Below are positions 46,557-58,704 of a stretch of DNA of 64,000 nt, in pieces. The stretch comes from Echinarachnius parma (taxonomy: Eukaryota > Echinodermata > Echinoidea > Clypeasteroida > Echinarachniidae), in contig JBAMJV010007393.1 of the NCBI GenBank assembly GCA_037951105.1, forward strand, positions 1-64,000. The letters are read 5' to 3'. The notes below the pieces were generated by a model. That model worked only from the letters and a program-made list of their open reading frames with translations, had not been told where the DNA came from and ran no database searches. The translations under genes and the position numbers were made by a program. The first letter of the stretch is position 1; each line of letters opens with the position of its first letter.

Positions 46557-47060
46557 AGGGGTAGTTAAGTTTTGGTATTTTTTGTGAGATAATGAAAAAC
46601 CGAGTGTAAAATTTTAAAAAGCATACAATTTTAATGGCAGAACATCAAAATCGGTTCAGAAACGGCTGAAAAATCAATAAATTAAATCCGATCGTAGTAA
46701 ATCTGGGGCCCAGATTTATTCGATGATTTTTTAAACATTCAAAAAATGCTTACACTTTTTTCAAATTTTCAAAAGGGGTTTCGAAGTAGTTATTGATGAT
46801 CTCTCTATTTAATCATTATTTCAACAAAACATCGCAGGTATAATTCTGTATGAACTTTTTTTTTAATTCAATGCTTTTTTAGAGAGCGCCCTCTTGTGTT
46901 TGAATGGCTCTTTTTTTAATAATGATAACAGGCTTTTTACTTAGTCGTTTGTAACGTTCAATACCTTTCGAGCATAGTGGAGCTTTGACTATTAGTTTGT
47001 AATTTTATTGTGCAGATTTGGTTACTAAAAGCTCAGCCTTACCAAAACTGTACTACCCCT
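46557..47060 (+). mobile_element. TTAA-flanked MITE, family A, copy 5
   Basis: TTAA|AGGGGTAGTTAAGTTTTGGT ... AAAACTGTACTACCCCT|TTAA, 504 bp. Closest to copy 4 at the right end (same GTACTACCCCT). Confidence 0.9.
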
Positions 47061-47708
47061 TTAACAGATTTGTATAGGCAATCTGATATTGCAAATTTAC
47101 AATTTTAAGAATATGTTACGAATCTTAAATTAATGTACCATTATTTGGTCACGTTTTTACATGTAGTAAAAAACAAAGAATGTAGATAATGTTCTTGATG
47201 TGCTGCACAATCATAAAACTCGCGCTAGAATGTATTAAAGAACGTTAGAAAGAAAATGGTTTACTGAAGCGTATTTTTCCCGGATTCGCATTTGAGAAGA
47301 ATGTTTATTTGTTTCTTTGTTCTAGTTTTGTGCTATGAATGATTCAATTGGGTATTATTTGGTTCTGAAACTGGAATTGCAAATAAAATATTTTGTGCGT
47401 ATGTGGGGGTCGGTGTGTATGGTGTGTATGTGATTATGTATATGATGATAAATACTGGGTGTTAGATACAACTCTTGACACTTTTGAAATACCTCAAAAA
47501 GCATGGCATGGATTTTATCCATATTGAAGCAGACGATAGCTGAAAAGTACATTTTTGTGGGATGTGTTAGTGTGGTGTAATTCTTCCCCTCATTTCATAC
47601 AATTAATCAATATCTAAAAAGGCAATTTCAAAATGTAGCCAAAAATAAACCTGTAGACATGCGTGTTTTTACACTACAACATTGTGCATTTTCATTTTAT
47701 TGCACGAA

Positions 47709-47836
47709 CAAAACACTTGCAATTGTTGTAAGTGTCCAATTATTGTAACTACTATGGCAACAGCTGTAATGTTCCATGCTGATTGGCTGTTGACCAAATA
47801 CAATAATTGGACACTTACAACAATTGCAAGTGTTTT
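47709..47836. mobile_element. Short palindromic MITE (128 bp)
   Basis: Arms AAACACTTGCAATTGTTGTA / TACAACAATTGCAAGTGTTT and AGTGTCCAATTATTGTA / TACAATAATTGGACACT are exact complements. TGATTGGCTGTTG in the loop and GTGTCCAATT in the arm are shared with the element at 52225-52388, so the two are one family. Confidence 0.85.
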
Positions 47837-48179
47837 ATGAAATGGGCTACAGGTCTGTGTATGCCCATGTCTGTATGTATGTGTATTTATGTGTGTTTTT
47901 GTTAATGTTAAAGTGAACGGTTATTTTGTAGAAGAAAACAAATGACTATTTAAACAAGTTTCTAACATTAAATAACGAGTGAGTTAACAAAAGAGGGCGC
48001 TGTCAACAATTTTACAAATGATTGATTAGTGAGGCTTACTCAACTGATCGGATTATTACAAAACAACATAACAAATAAATTGCGCGGAACCATAGTTCTT
48101 CCTCTGTAAAGAATATTCTATTTTTGCTATGTAATATTCTTATTAGTATTTATCTTTTTTTTAATCCCTTTTTGACATA

Positions 48180-48360
<181 letters not shown>

Positions 48361-49469
48361 TTGTTAATTTAAATATATTTAGCAATGCATACACAACTAA
48401 CATTAATATATACTATAATTGTTTAGTTTTATTCAATTGTAAGTGGATAGTTTATTCGATTTTGGAGGTTTGTGTATGTGTGTGTGTTCATAATGTGCAT
48501 GCGTTTTCGTGTGTGATTGTGTGTTCGTGTGTTTTATTCAAAAATATATTTCTCATTCGTTTTTACTTCTTCTTTTTTTCCTGACTTTCAATTTGTTTTT
48601 CAATCTGTCTTATTCATTGGTTATCTCCTGCTCATTTTTCGAAAATGTAATATTTTCTTCGTGCTGTCTTACTAGCTTTTAAATTATTTTGTACATTTTC
48701 CCTTAAACGAACAAAGATACGAATTAACAATCACACATAACACAACACAATAAAAAAATAAACGAACCATCTTGATTTCCCTAATAGGGCCATTAATAAG
48801 AGGATTTCCTCAAATCAGTAGACCTCTTCCAATCGATAGTAAGTTCCTTATTACCTCGGAATTATGTAATCGATATGCAGCATGATGCGTATCAGTGCAG
48901 TAATTTTCTAAATTAACGTAATTAATTGCAAAGGCTTACCACAAGATCTGCAAATAATCTGGAGTCATCAGCAAGTATTAACATAATCTCATTAATATTA
49001 GTATTACGTAATTGCATTCGTGCTTTTGTTTGCTGTTTTCTTTCTCCTTTTACAAACAATGTATTATTTTCTTTGCAATGCTATGGTATAGATTATAGGT
49101 AAAGCAATATTTTTTTTAATTTTGATATCACGATTATGTCTCATTCGTCTTCTATAAACAGTAACAAGGGCAACGTTGATAATTTGAAAAAAAAATTTGT
49201 GCTTCTTTCTGTGAATAAAATATTGTCCTTCACTAAAAGTACACATGCACGCGAAGTTACGTTTGCAAAATATTCACCTTCTAATCATTTCAGTCTATTG
49301 ATGGGGTTCTATATATTTACTATAATTATTTTGACACGCGCTTTCCACAAAATAACTAATTTGGGGTTTGTTCGAAATAACACAATTATGAAACAGGAAG
49401 TAAAGGGAATATAAATGTTATGTTACATATCCGATTATGGTACGTTGATGATATTATATAAGATATTAC

Positions 49470-49565
49470 AAGATTGATATAGAGCGCGCGCTTTCCAATT
49501 ATGGGGTTTCAAGTTCGAAACTATAGTGTGAATAGGAACTGGTAGGAGTCCGCGACATTCTTGTA
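49470..49565 (+). mobile_element. tRNA-like SINE head fragment
   Basis: GAGCGCGCGCTTTCCAATTA then GGGTTTCAAGTTCGAAAC has the form of a decayed SINE head ending in box B (AGTTCGAAAC). No body is recognised after it. Confidence 0.4.
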
Positions 49566-49699
49566 TACTTTTGATTGCGCCTCATAAGTCATGTCTGCTA
49601 GGGAGAAGACAATGCCCATTCGCCACAGAATTATAACTTTATTGATAATGAGTGTGCCGATGAAGTGGGTAATGTTGCGCTTGGAATTACATGTATTAT

Positions 49700-50020
49700 A
49701 TAATAGAGTGCATTTATATAGCGTTCGATAGTGTTTCTATTAAATCGCTGTAGCTTTAATGTTAAAGTTGGTCACCAAATATATACAGTCCAAACCCGCA
49801 GCAGTATCTTATGCGTCATCTCAGCTCCCTGGGGAACATACTAGCCCGAGCTGCTCAGAGCGCTACACTAATCAACCAGACCAAATTATACATATATCCC
49901 TGGTAGAAAGCAGCAATCTGGATTAAATGTCTTGCTGAATGCGGATGCTGGGGCATCGATCGGTTTTTAACTCGGCTCCCGTAATTCGAATATAAGCGCT
50001 CTTCCAATCGTGCCACAATT
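49700..50020 (-). mobile_element. tRNA-derived SINE, full-length copy on minus
   Basis: On minus: head with GGAAGAGCGCTTATATTCGA; then TTCAGCAAGACATTTAATCC, matching TTCAGCAAGACAATTTATCC of the 30.2-kb copy; core GTTCCCCAGGGAGCTGAGAT; tail CGCTATATAAATGCACTCTA. Same family as 30228-30545, but with the tRNA head intact. Confidence 0.85.
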
Positions 50021-50024
50021 ATAT

Positions 50025-51120
50025 AATTTCATTAAAAACATTACTTATTAGTATTATTATAGAATACTTAAAATTCTAAGAAAATAATGGACTTGACTAG
50101 TTAGTGATGATTAGTAATTTTACTAATTTGTGTGTAATATGTTGCTTTCAAATGTTACGAAAATAGCCCGTTGACTGCAAATTCTGTTATTGCAACAGAC
50201 TTAATACAGGGAATACATGTTCCTTGAAGGCGATGAGTTTAGAAAACCGTGCTATGATATAACACTATTTTTAACCTCTGAAAACAATGGCAATACGAAA
50301 CAAATTAATTGCCCGAAAAGCTTAGAAAATAAAATCGGTTAAATCACAAGGGAGAACAAATTGAAATTAATTCTTGCCAATCAGTCATATTAACCGCGCC
50401 TTATTACCCAGGCCCAAAGGATTAAAGCTACCATTGGGTTATTGCAAAGAAATACAATTTCCATTAAAATACTATTTTAAGCCTTAGGTTATAGTAGAGA
50501 ACTATACAATGTAAATACAAATAAAATAACATTTCCAATGACCACCACCCGTCCGCCTGTACACTGAACACCGTCTACATAGATATGACTGTTTCCTGCA
50601 TTTTTATTTTGAAAATCACTTCGTATTTTCGCTTTTACTTTAAAACTCGCTTCGCAGATTTTTTTTAAATGATGGTTTTAATCCTCGGTTCAAATTTCGT
50701 GGGATTTCATGCGATTTATTTCCCACCCATCTACAAGAACTCAAGAATACCTTTAACTAGTTGATGATTTTGTAATATCACTAATTTGTATTCTGCTGAT
50801 GTTTTCAAATTTGGATGAGTTAACCCATTGTCTACGAAGCCCTGTAATAACAATATATAATGTATAGAGTAAACGTCTTAACGAAAGGACAAACTCACAA
50901 TGTTCATCAGAGGTGTTGCGTCAAATGAAGGACGGAAATTATAATTATTTTGATAGGCAAATATTGACCACTTGTATAAAAACCGGCTGTTGCCTCACAA
51001 TTGCAGCCACACTGCCTTCGCAACCAGTTGGCTACAAACTCATCTAAATTCGCTCCCCAAATTCGGTTTGCATTCTCTTTCTGCTGAAACAAAATCTTTA
51101 AAAAGGTTTAGTTTCTCGAT
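50025..51120. other. 5' flank of the GPCR gene; nothing recognised
   Basis: AT-rich, with no clear TATA box or repeat family. A 61-codon minus-strand frame at 50907-51092 is not recognised. Confidence 0.35.
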
Positions 51121-51126
51121 TCAAAT

Positions 51127-52179
51127 ATGTCAAATTTTACTATCGAAATAATGGAGAGTTTTGTTACTGCTCTCACCATGCTCGCCGACTCCGATCTTGG
51201 ACCGAATCCCGGCCCATTCCCACCGTATCCCGACCTCCCTCCACCAAATCCAAGTCTCCTTCCGCCGAACTTCGACCTGCCCCCACCGAATCCCGATCTG
51301 TTCCCGGGCTTGCCGAATCTGGACCAGCCCCCACCGGATCCTGACCGCTTTCCACCAAACCCCGACCTGCCACCACCGACGGCGCCCAGCAGTCCGGCCA
51401 CCTTCATCCTGTCGATCGTCTACGCCACGCTGATCATATCTTCGAACTCGTTCATCCTCTTTGCGATGGCGATGGAGAGGCGTCTTCGCACCTACAACAA
51501 CTACTACATCATGAATCTCGTGATCGCCGACCTGCTGGTCGGCTTCCTGCTCATCGTCGGGTTGGTCACCCAGTGTCATCCGCGGCTCTTTTGGTGCAAG
51601 GCTTACTTCGGCGTCAACGACGGTCTCCTCAGTGTGTCCGTGGTCAGTGTCGTGATCATCAGCGTTGATCGGTACCGCGCCACCTTCTCGCCCATCAAGC
51701 ACTACACGACGCGGAGCAAGACAAAAGCGGCGTTGACCAACCTCGTCGCCTGGATCATCGCCTTCGCCATCTGGTTCCCCTTCGCCTTCGTTCTCGACTT
51801 CATCGATCCGCGCGAAGTAGACGGCGATTACCTGTTTCGCATCCTAATCTCATTGATCCCGATCGTGACCACGGTACTAGTCCCAATCCTCGTCATCGCA
51901 GTGCTCTACCTCAGGATCATGCTGAAGATCAAGCGTTCGCTGGGTGCCAAACACCTGAAGGAGAAATTCAGCGGGCAGGAGTCGGGCCCGAAATCGGGCC
52001 CATCGACCACGGAAACGTTTCAATCAGACAATGTAAAACGCCTGAAATCCGAAGCGCTCACATCGTCGGGAAAGTCGACGTCATCCATTACTTCGGGGAA
52101 ATCAGCAACGTCCATTACGTCAGGAAATGATGAATCCCATGGAAAGAACTCTGGGCATAATGATGCTGGTCGTAAACCT
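51127..52179 (+). CDS. GPCR exon 1 (N-terminus to third intracellular loop)
   Basis: Starts MSNFTIEIMESF and ends GRKP at donor CCT|GTGAGT. It is GC-rich, so long Gly/Arg frames run on the opposite strand. The proline-rich segment repeats PPNPDLPPP-like units. Confidence 0.92.
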
Positions 52180-53132
52180 GTGAGTATCACACCAATGTAT
52201 AAATGTTTACATTTAAAAAGATTAGGGCCCTGTTTCATAAAACGTTTCCAATATTGCCTTACGACAGTGTCCAATTTGTGTAACTCCCATAGCAGCTGCT
52301 AAAATGCTTGATGATGATTGGCTGTTGCCATAGTAGTTACAATAAATGGACACTTTTCACAACTGGAAAAGTTTTATGAAACGGGGCTCAGAATTATAGT
52401 GCATGTTATTTAAAAAATAAATAGGAAATGCCGAGAGAAAGATAGAGAAAACACAAATACAAGATTGAGCACAGGAGTGAGAGAGATCATTTAGAAATAA
52501 TGCTCGTAAGATCTGAAAAGACGTTATGATTACAAGAACATAACATGTAATGTCCAACCTTTTGGTTGGACATTTTTCGTTTCACTCACATGGAGGGCAT
52601 TACAAAAAAGCAGATAATTATAAACTCGTTAAATAATCAAGTTTGATATATCATATGCTTTTTTGTTAAGTTTTATTGTATGAAGGGAGCCAATAGTAGT
52701 TAATGCCATGTAGTAATGATACAATTATAACACGTTTCATAATATACAAGAAATAGAAGAAATTACAAGAATATGATCACGAGTATTTATTTGTTTCCTC
52801 TTCTGTTTAAACCCCTTCTCAAAAAATAAATAAATAAACAGGTAGCACGCCGCAACCGTGAAACCCACGCTGATTCCCGCAAAGCGACTCGAACCCTCAC
52901 CTTCATTATTGTGTCATTCCTAGTGGCCTGGGTACCCCATTTCGCCTTTGTCATTTTAACGACTTTCAACCAGTCCCTGCTCTTCGACGCCCGCATCCCC
53001 GACATCGCCCTCGCTTTCATCTCCCTGATGAGATACACTAATAGCTTCTTGAACCCGGTCAGCTATACCGCCGCTCAGCCGCTGTTCCGCACGACCATGG
53101 CCAAACGATTCAGCTGGGCATGCCGCAACTGA
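51127..53132 (+). CDS. Rhodopsin-family GPCR, aminergic/muscarinic-like, two exons
   Basis: A seven-helix plasma-membrane receptor of about 447 residues, from exons 51127-52179 (351 codons) and 52842-53132 (96 codons + stop), joined in phase 0. The N-terminus (about 26-88) is a Pro/Asp/Asn-rich repeat. TM1 starts near residue 91; NLVIADLLVG is TM2; C157 is the TM3 disulfide Cys; SVDRY (179-183) is the DRY motif; IPIVTTVLVPILVIAVLY is TM5; FLVAWVP (about 377-383) is the TM6 FxxxWxP motif; NPVSY (about 422-426) is NPxxY. The long third intracellular loop and TM4 text recall muscarinic, histamine and adrenergic receptors. The amine-binding Asp expected seven residues after C157 is Asn, with Asp one position later, so a standard amine ligand is doubtful. 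The intron lies in loop 3. Confidence 0.93.
52225..52388. mobile_element. Palindromic GGGCCC MITE in the GPCR intron
   Basis: GGGCCCTGTTTCATAAAAC and GTTTTATGAAACGGGGCTC form the ends. The loop has GATGATTGGCTGTTGCCATA. It begins only 45 bp after the splice donor. Confidence 0.85.
52842..53132 (+). CDS. GPCR exon 2 (TM6, TM7, C-tail)
   Basis: Acceptor AATAAACAG|GTAGCACG, phase 0, with a poor pyrimidine tract; an alternative acceptor four bases on would break frame. It encodes RKATRTLTFIIVSFLVAWVP and NSFLNPVSY, ending KRFSWACRN. Confidence 0.9.
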   Translation, partial: VARRNRETHADSRKATRTLTFIIVSFLVAWVPHFAFVILTTFNQSLLFDARIPDIALAFISLMRYTNSFLNPVSYTAAQPLFRTTMAKRFSWACRN

Positions 53133-53149
53133 TACTGAGTCCATCATGC

Positions 53150-53262
53150 TCGCCATCACCGCATCACCGACATCGCCCTCGCTTTTATCGCCCTGATGCG
53201 ATACAACAAACCGCTTCTTGAATCCCGCCAGCTTTACGACCGGTCAGCCGCGGTTCCTCAAT
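53150..53262 (+). pseudogene. Decayed partial duplicate of GPCR TM7 exon
   Basis: Immediately after the GPCR stop, ACCGACATCGCCCTCGCTTT, TATCGCCCTGATGCGATACA and GCTTCTTGAATCCCGCCAGC repeat 53000-53095 of the exon (CCCGACATCGCCCTCGCTTT, GCTTCTTGAACCCGGTCAGC). Single-base indels shift the frame and the NPxxY codons are lost. Confidence 0.88.
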
Positions 53263-53477
53263 GCAATATACATTAATTTAATTCAAGGTATGAAATTTAG
53301 CCTGCGAAATTGGAAACAAAATAGCATGCCACAAGTCATGTAAAATGCTGATGCTTTTGTCATCCCATGTACATTACGTCCCCACCCCACCCCCGTTTGA
53401 TAATCATAACGCCACCTTTTTTGTGTAAATATCTGGCTACACTACTGTAGTTTGCTCCCCTACTGGTTTTTAACTTG

Positions 53478-53507
53478 CCCCCCCCCCCCCCCCCAAAAAA
53501 AAAAAAA

Positions 53508-53558
<51 letters not shown>

Positions 53559-53640
53559 AATAAATAAAATAAATACATAATAATAATAAAATATTAATAA
53601 TATTAATAATAATAATAATAATGGTAATAATAATAAATAA
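53478..53640. repeat. Poly-C, poly-A and (AAT)n/(AAAT)n run
   Basis: C16, A13, then about 120 bp of AAT and AAAT units. Leu/Ile/Tyr-rich frames on minus are artefacts. Confidence 0.93.
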
Positions 53641-53705
53641 ATAAAGCAATTCAAAAAAGAAAGAAAGAAAATCTGGGTTGAACCTGGTTAAAAGTGTGTA
53701 CATTA

Positions 53706-54034
53706 GAGGGATCCAGTAATTTTGTTGACATGTGCAAAAATTGATGAATGGTTGATACAATGTGTATTGTTGTGATCTGATTATGTCCACTGAGTAATGT
53801 ATGACAATTTTGTGTTAAATGGATTTGATATGGCCGAGTAATGAGCGAAAATGCAAAGTGATATTATCTACACGGTTACGACTATCCAGTGGATAACGAA
53901 AGGGAAGTTCAAAAACCGAAACCGGTCCAATGTTTCTATCGTTAATACAAATACAACAAGGTATATGAGAGAACCGCTAGAGGTCCAGGTAAATTTTGAG
54001 GATTTGGACAATGTTACTAGTCTACAAAATCCCT
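53706..54034 (-). mobile_element. MITE family B, copy 5
   Basis: Left AGAGGGATCCAGTAATTTTG, right GACAATGTTACTAGTCTACA...CCCT|TTAA. The interior (GACATGTGCAAAAATTGATG, ATGGCCGAGTAATGAGCGAA) is in the orientation of copy 1. The left TTAA has changed to TTAG. Confidence 0.82.
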
Positions 54035-54487
54035 TTAAATCCTGTACTTATGTTTTATGAACATATTATTCTCATTTAATGAACTATATTGCTAATGGTG
54101 TTACCTTTGTTTTTCATGTGTATAGAAAAGAATGTGATATTGTGTACATTAAATCTTGCACTTTTCCCATGGTAAGGTAAATGAGGTTTTGTAATGATAT
54201 TATTCTCACCATTGCTAATTACTTCACTTGTGTATTTCACGTGTACAGTTTGAGAATGAGATTTTATGTACATTAAATCTAAATTCAGCACTTTTTATGC
54301 TATTACAAAATCGAGGTTTTATACGTTGATTAATCTCATTTATTTCACTCTTGTATTTCACGTGTAGAAGTGTTGATACCGTATGATACCGTGGTAACAT
54401 AATAAATTAAAGTGTTTACTCTTTAAAACAAAGAACAATAATGTCATGTGTGTTACATTTTTCTTGGATTTCATGTATGTTATACTT

Positions 54488-54751
54488 ACAGGCCCGTAGC
54501 CAGGATTTTTCAGGGGGTGTGTAAGCGAGAGAGAGAGTGGGGGGGGGGGGTGGGGGGGGGGGGGGGGGTGGTCCATCGGCAAAATTGTTCGAATCCAAGA
54601 CCACTAGTTAAGTCGTGTAATCAGGGGGCAAGGTTTGTAACTTTGTTTAAATGGTCGAGACCGGTAAAAAGTGGACCAAGACCGGCAAAAAGTGGACCTT
54701 TCTGAATATTGGGGGGGGGGGGGGGGCGCACCCCCCTGGCCACGGACCTGT
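54488..54751 (+). mobile_element. G-rich inverted-end repeat ACAGGCCCGTAGCC
   Basis: Ends ACAGGCCCGTAGCCAGGATT and CCCTGGCCACGGACCTGT are imperfect complements, flanked by a likely ACTT or TACTT duplication. The interior has G runs and AAGTGGACC repeats. Its head is close to that of the 37.16-kb repeat. Confidence 0.75.
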
Positions 54752-54889
54752 ACTTAAAACCTTATTGAATTGAAGTCATGGGCATTTGTTGCTTGTTTAA
54801 TATCAGATTTCACAAAAACCTCCCCCAATCCAACACAAGTGTTGGGATAACAACAATCTTGAGAAAAAATGGTTACAATATCCCATTTG

Positions 54890-55282
54890 ACATATGACCA
54901 TCATAATGATATATCAACATCACCATCATCAACATCATCATCATCATTATCACCAACAACACCACTGTATACATCGTCTTCATCATCATCATCATCATCA
55001 TCATCATTATCATCATCATCATCATCATAATTATCATCATCATCATTATCATCATCACCATCATATCATCATCATATCATCATCATCACCATAATTACCA
55101 TGACCACTTCCATCATCAATTTGATCATAACTATCATCTCCTCCTCCTCATCCTCCTCCTCCTCCTTCTCTCCATCAGCATCATCGACATCATCATCATG
55201 ATATTCTTCTTCTACTTCTTCATCTTCATCATCTTTATCACCGTCATCATCTTTATCACCGTCATCATCATCATCATCATAA

Positions 55283-55357
<75 letters not shown>

Positions 55358-55595
55358 TATATCATATCATCATCACCATAATTACCATGACCACTTCCAC
55401 CATCAATTTTATCATAACCATCAATCTCCTCCTCCTCCTCCTCCTCCTCCTCCTCCTCCTTCCATCCTCCTCCTCCTCCTCCTCCTCTTCCTCCTCCTCC
55501 TCCGTCTCCATACTTATCCCCCCCCCCCCCACCTCCTCATATTCCACCTTCTGCATATCATGCATCATTCCATCATCTCCATCATTATCATCGTC
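54890..55595. repeat. (CAT)n and (CTC)n microsatellites
   Basis: Degenerate CAT/ATC from 54890, a purer block at 55259-55360, and a CTC block at 55426-55505. ATAATTACCATGACCACTTC occurs twice (about 55091 and 55378), so part of this is a larger tandem duplication. All frames here are low-complexity artefacts. From 55640 to 56330 nothing is recognised. Confidence 0.93.
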
Positions 55596-56329
55596 ATCCT
55601 TTCCATAGGGCATGTCGGGTACAGTAAATAACATTGTTTATTCTCTATCCCCCATCCACGAAGGGTGTCGATGCATGCTTAGTGACTGGAGAGGGCAATA
55701 TTTCACGTTACGATACGAGAAGGCTAGAAAGTAGTTGAATAAATTTTGATTTCAACCTGTACCCTACTATAGTTTACAAATGCCAATAGCGTTAATACAG
55801 GAACCGCTATAGGTTCCTGTAGGCAATGGGTTGAATATCAGTAGTTACATTATTACAACATTCTTTAAATGGCGATTATGATTCCAAATGATTCCATTAT
55901 AAAAGGTCCTGCCGAAAAACCCTCCTCACAAAGCATCTTTAAATCAGCACGATCAATAAAAGTTTTGGTTTTTACACGTTTTCTTCTCGTCTTCTCGTCT
56001 CTGATTCTCTGATTACAACTTCACCACATCTCTATAACGTTACTTTAACAGTATCGGCACTCTATGAATGTCTCCAACTTGTTAGTTGCATACTGTATTT
56101 TATATTTTATGTTTTATTTTCAATTCACAAGAGTTACAATAATTTCAAAGAAATACGTTTTTTTAATGTTTTTGTCTTATATATCAAATACATTTTATAT
56201 TACTTCCTTTTGTTATTTTTGAATAATTTTGTTTTATTATTACCTAGTCTCATATATTTCAAATGTATGTCCTATGTTTAATCCCATGCATACCATGCGT
56301 ACATTTGCAAGTGTTATGCCAAACTGAAT

Positions 56330-56450
56330 TGGAAATTTAACTTATTGTTGCATGTGTTTAATTTCCAATTTCCAATTTAATCCATTGGAAATTTAACTTA
56401 TTGTTGCATGTGTTTAATTTCCAATTTCCAATTTGATCCATTAAACTGAC
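56330..56450. repeat. Tandem duplication of about 57 bp
   Basis: TTGGAAATTTAACTTATTGT then TGCATGTGTTTAATTTCCAA occurs twice in a row, each followed by TTTCCAATTT and ATCCATT. Confidence 0.9.
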
Positions 56451-56576
56451 AACACATCAAATGCAATTCAATTTATTAAGTTTTAATACATTAGATATTT
56501 GTTAACAAGTAATCTTTGTTAACAAGTAATCTTTTACTTCGTAACCCCCCCCCCCCCCCCCCCCTTGAATGTTGTT

Positions 56577-58704
56577 TTAGTTGGAAAGAAGACATTGAAA
56601 CATGATATATTGCACTTGTTGTTTAACTGCAATAATGACGAATCCTCCAAGAAGAAGGAGTACTGTAATGGCCCAGGTCGTCAGCCACTGGGCAAAGTAG
56701 TCCACGCAAAACGAACCGTGGCTTATGAGATAAGCATCAAGGCCTGCCAAACATACTAGAACGACCAATATGCCGAAGAACCATGCAACATCCCAGATCG
56801 CAATATAGTTCTTGCAGATGTCATTGGATGGCTCTTCCAAGTGGCTCATTCTCGAAAAATCGCAGATGGTTGGAGGTGCTGTGAGCTCTTCAGGAATATC
56901 AATTGCTGTGAATGAAGAAACACCATCGTCGTAGTCGTCGTCGTTGTTGATGGTGGTGTTGTCGTCGTTGTCGTCGTCGTCGTTGTTGTTGTTGTTGTTG
57001 TTGTTGCTGCTGCAGTTGGATCGTTCTTCCAAGTGGGTCATTCTCGAAAAATCGCATCTCGTTGGACGTAGTGTGAGGTCTTCCGGCATGTCGATCGCAG
57101 TGAATGAAGAAACACCAACGTGGACGTCAATGTCTTTGTCGGCGTCGTTATTGTTGTTGTTGTTGTTGTTGGTGTTGTTGTTGCAGTTGTAGTTCTGATT
57201 AACCCAGTCCGCATCAAAGTAGGTGTTTCTTACGAGCCGAGGGTTCCCGAAGTTAGATATAATAGAGACACCACAGGGATCCAGGTGACCGTTGATCGCA
57301 GGACGACTTGAGGAAATATCCTGGTACTTAGAAAGGTCGTTACATGACCTGGCAGGGTGTCGTGCCTTCTTCAGACGGGGAACTTTTGACGTGTTGTTAT
57401 CTTTGTTTGACAGTCTCACAGAGGGCATGAATGGTGCCTCATCTGACCAGGGCTGGTGAAACCACGGCGTCATTACCTCGTATGTCTTGATGATTTTCTT
57501 GGGTGGTACAGATAACGGTTTTGGAACCACTTTTGCGTCGAATATAGAATTGGTTTTGATGAGGTTCTGAGTCGTTTCATAATCGGATGACGATGATTCG
57601 GTTTTAACGATATTGACAATGTCATCTGCAATGATGTCCATATCAATTGACACATATTCAGAGGAAAGATCTGTGTCATCGCCGGAATCAGAGTCATTGC
57701 TGCTTTCGTCGTCGATGTCAGGAGCTGATGAACTGGCTTCGTCTGACATTTGAGGCAGCGTATCCATGTCTATTGGCACATAATCAGAGACACTTGGTAC
57801 TGATTCCTCTATCATGTCTGTACTTCCATCTCCTTGATTGTGCAAAGATGACGAAGATGATGTCGCTTGTGTTAGGTTTAGATCACCATTCTGAATTTCT
57901 ACAGACATACTAGCAGCATGTGTAGAAGAAGTGGCTTGTCCATTAGTCGTTTCATAGTCCTTGGTTTTATCACCGTCATCTACCCTCTCTGGTGAATAGA
58001 TTTCGGATGGGTCTGGATGCAGTTCGACAGTTACCGTTATGAAGGAGGAGTCATAGTCTTGAGACTCATCGGACATGATGGATGAGGATTCCTCATGTTC
58101 TTGAGACAACTCCATATCAGCTTGCTCGTCTGGTGATGACGACGGTTGATCTGTTCTCGGGGTCTGGAGGAAAGTGTCGATGTCCATGTCTAATCGTTCA
58201 GTCGTGTCGCGATCAATGACGATATCTTCAGCCTGAGAACACTTAGGAGGTAAGACTTCAACGCTCCTACTGGTCTGAGGACTCGAAGGTGTATTCGGCG
58301 AGAGTTGTCGTCTCTCCCTGTGACGCCTGCTGCGTGGCCTTGAAGGGCTTCTGATTTTCATGATTGCGATGAACAAGAGGAGAGTGGTCGAAGCTGTAAT
58401 CACCGCTGCTAAACCATTTGCCAATGTAAGGGCGATGCTTTTGAAGAGAGTTGCCGCGAGTTTCAATTGATCGATGCTGCCGAGATACTCTGTCAGAGCA
58501 AAACTCATCAAGCCAATCAGACAAAACATCATCCAGGAGAGAGCAGCCCACTCTAGAAATTCCCGTCGAGTTGATTTGAATGCATGGGGGATCAAATCGT
58601 GAGTGATCGTGACTTTATCCTTTGAACGCAGAACTGAGCATTCTTTGGCACTTTTGAGAATGTAGTGTTTGGCAGGATCACGGACAGCAGTCGGTAAAAT
58701 GCGT
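56577..58704 (-). CDS. Membrane protein exon d (last, 709 codons)
   Basis: Acceptor GCTTTCCTTTCAG directly before ACGCATTTTACCG. It contains two spans, the acidic repeat region and two C-terminal spans, ending CLLSN and TAA. Upstream in-frame codons to 58748 (MLVEHFLRSF) are intron. AATAAA on minus at 56472-56477 lies about 100 nt after the stop. Confidence 0.85.

Noticed and set aside
51130-51702. 190-codon minus-strand open frame
   Set aside because: Antisense to GPCR exon 1, caused by high G+C and codon bias.
55198-55634. Poly-Ser, poly-Glu and poly-Leu frames
   Set aside because: CAT and CTC microsatellites.
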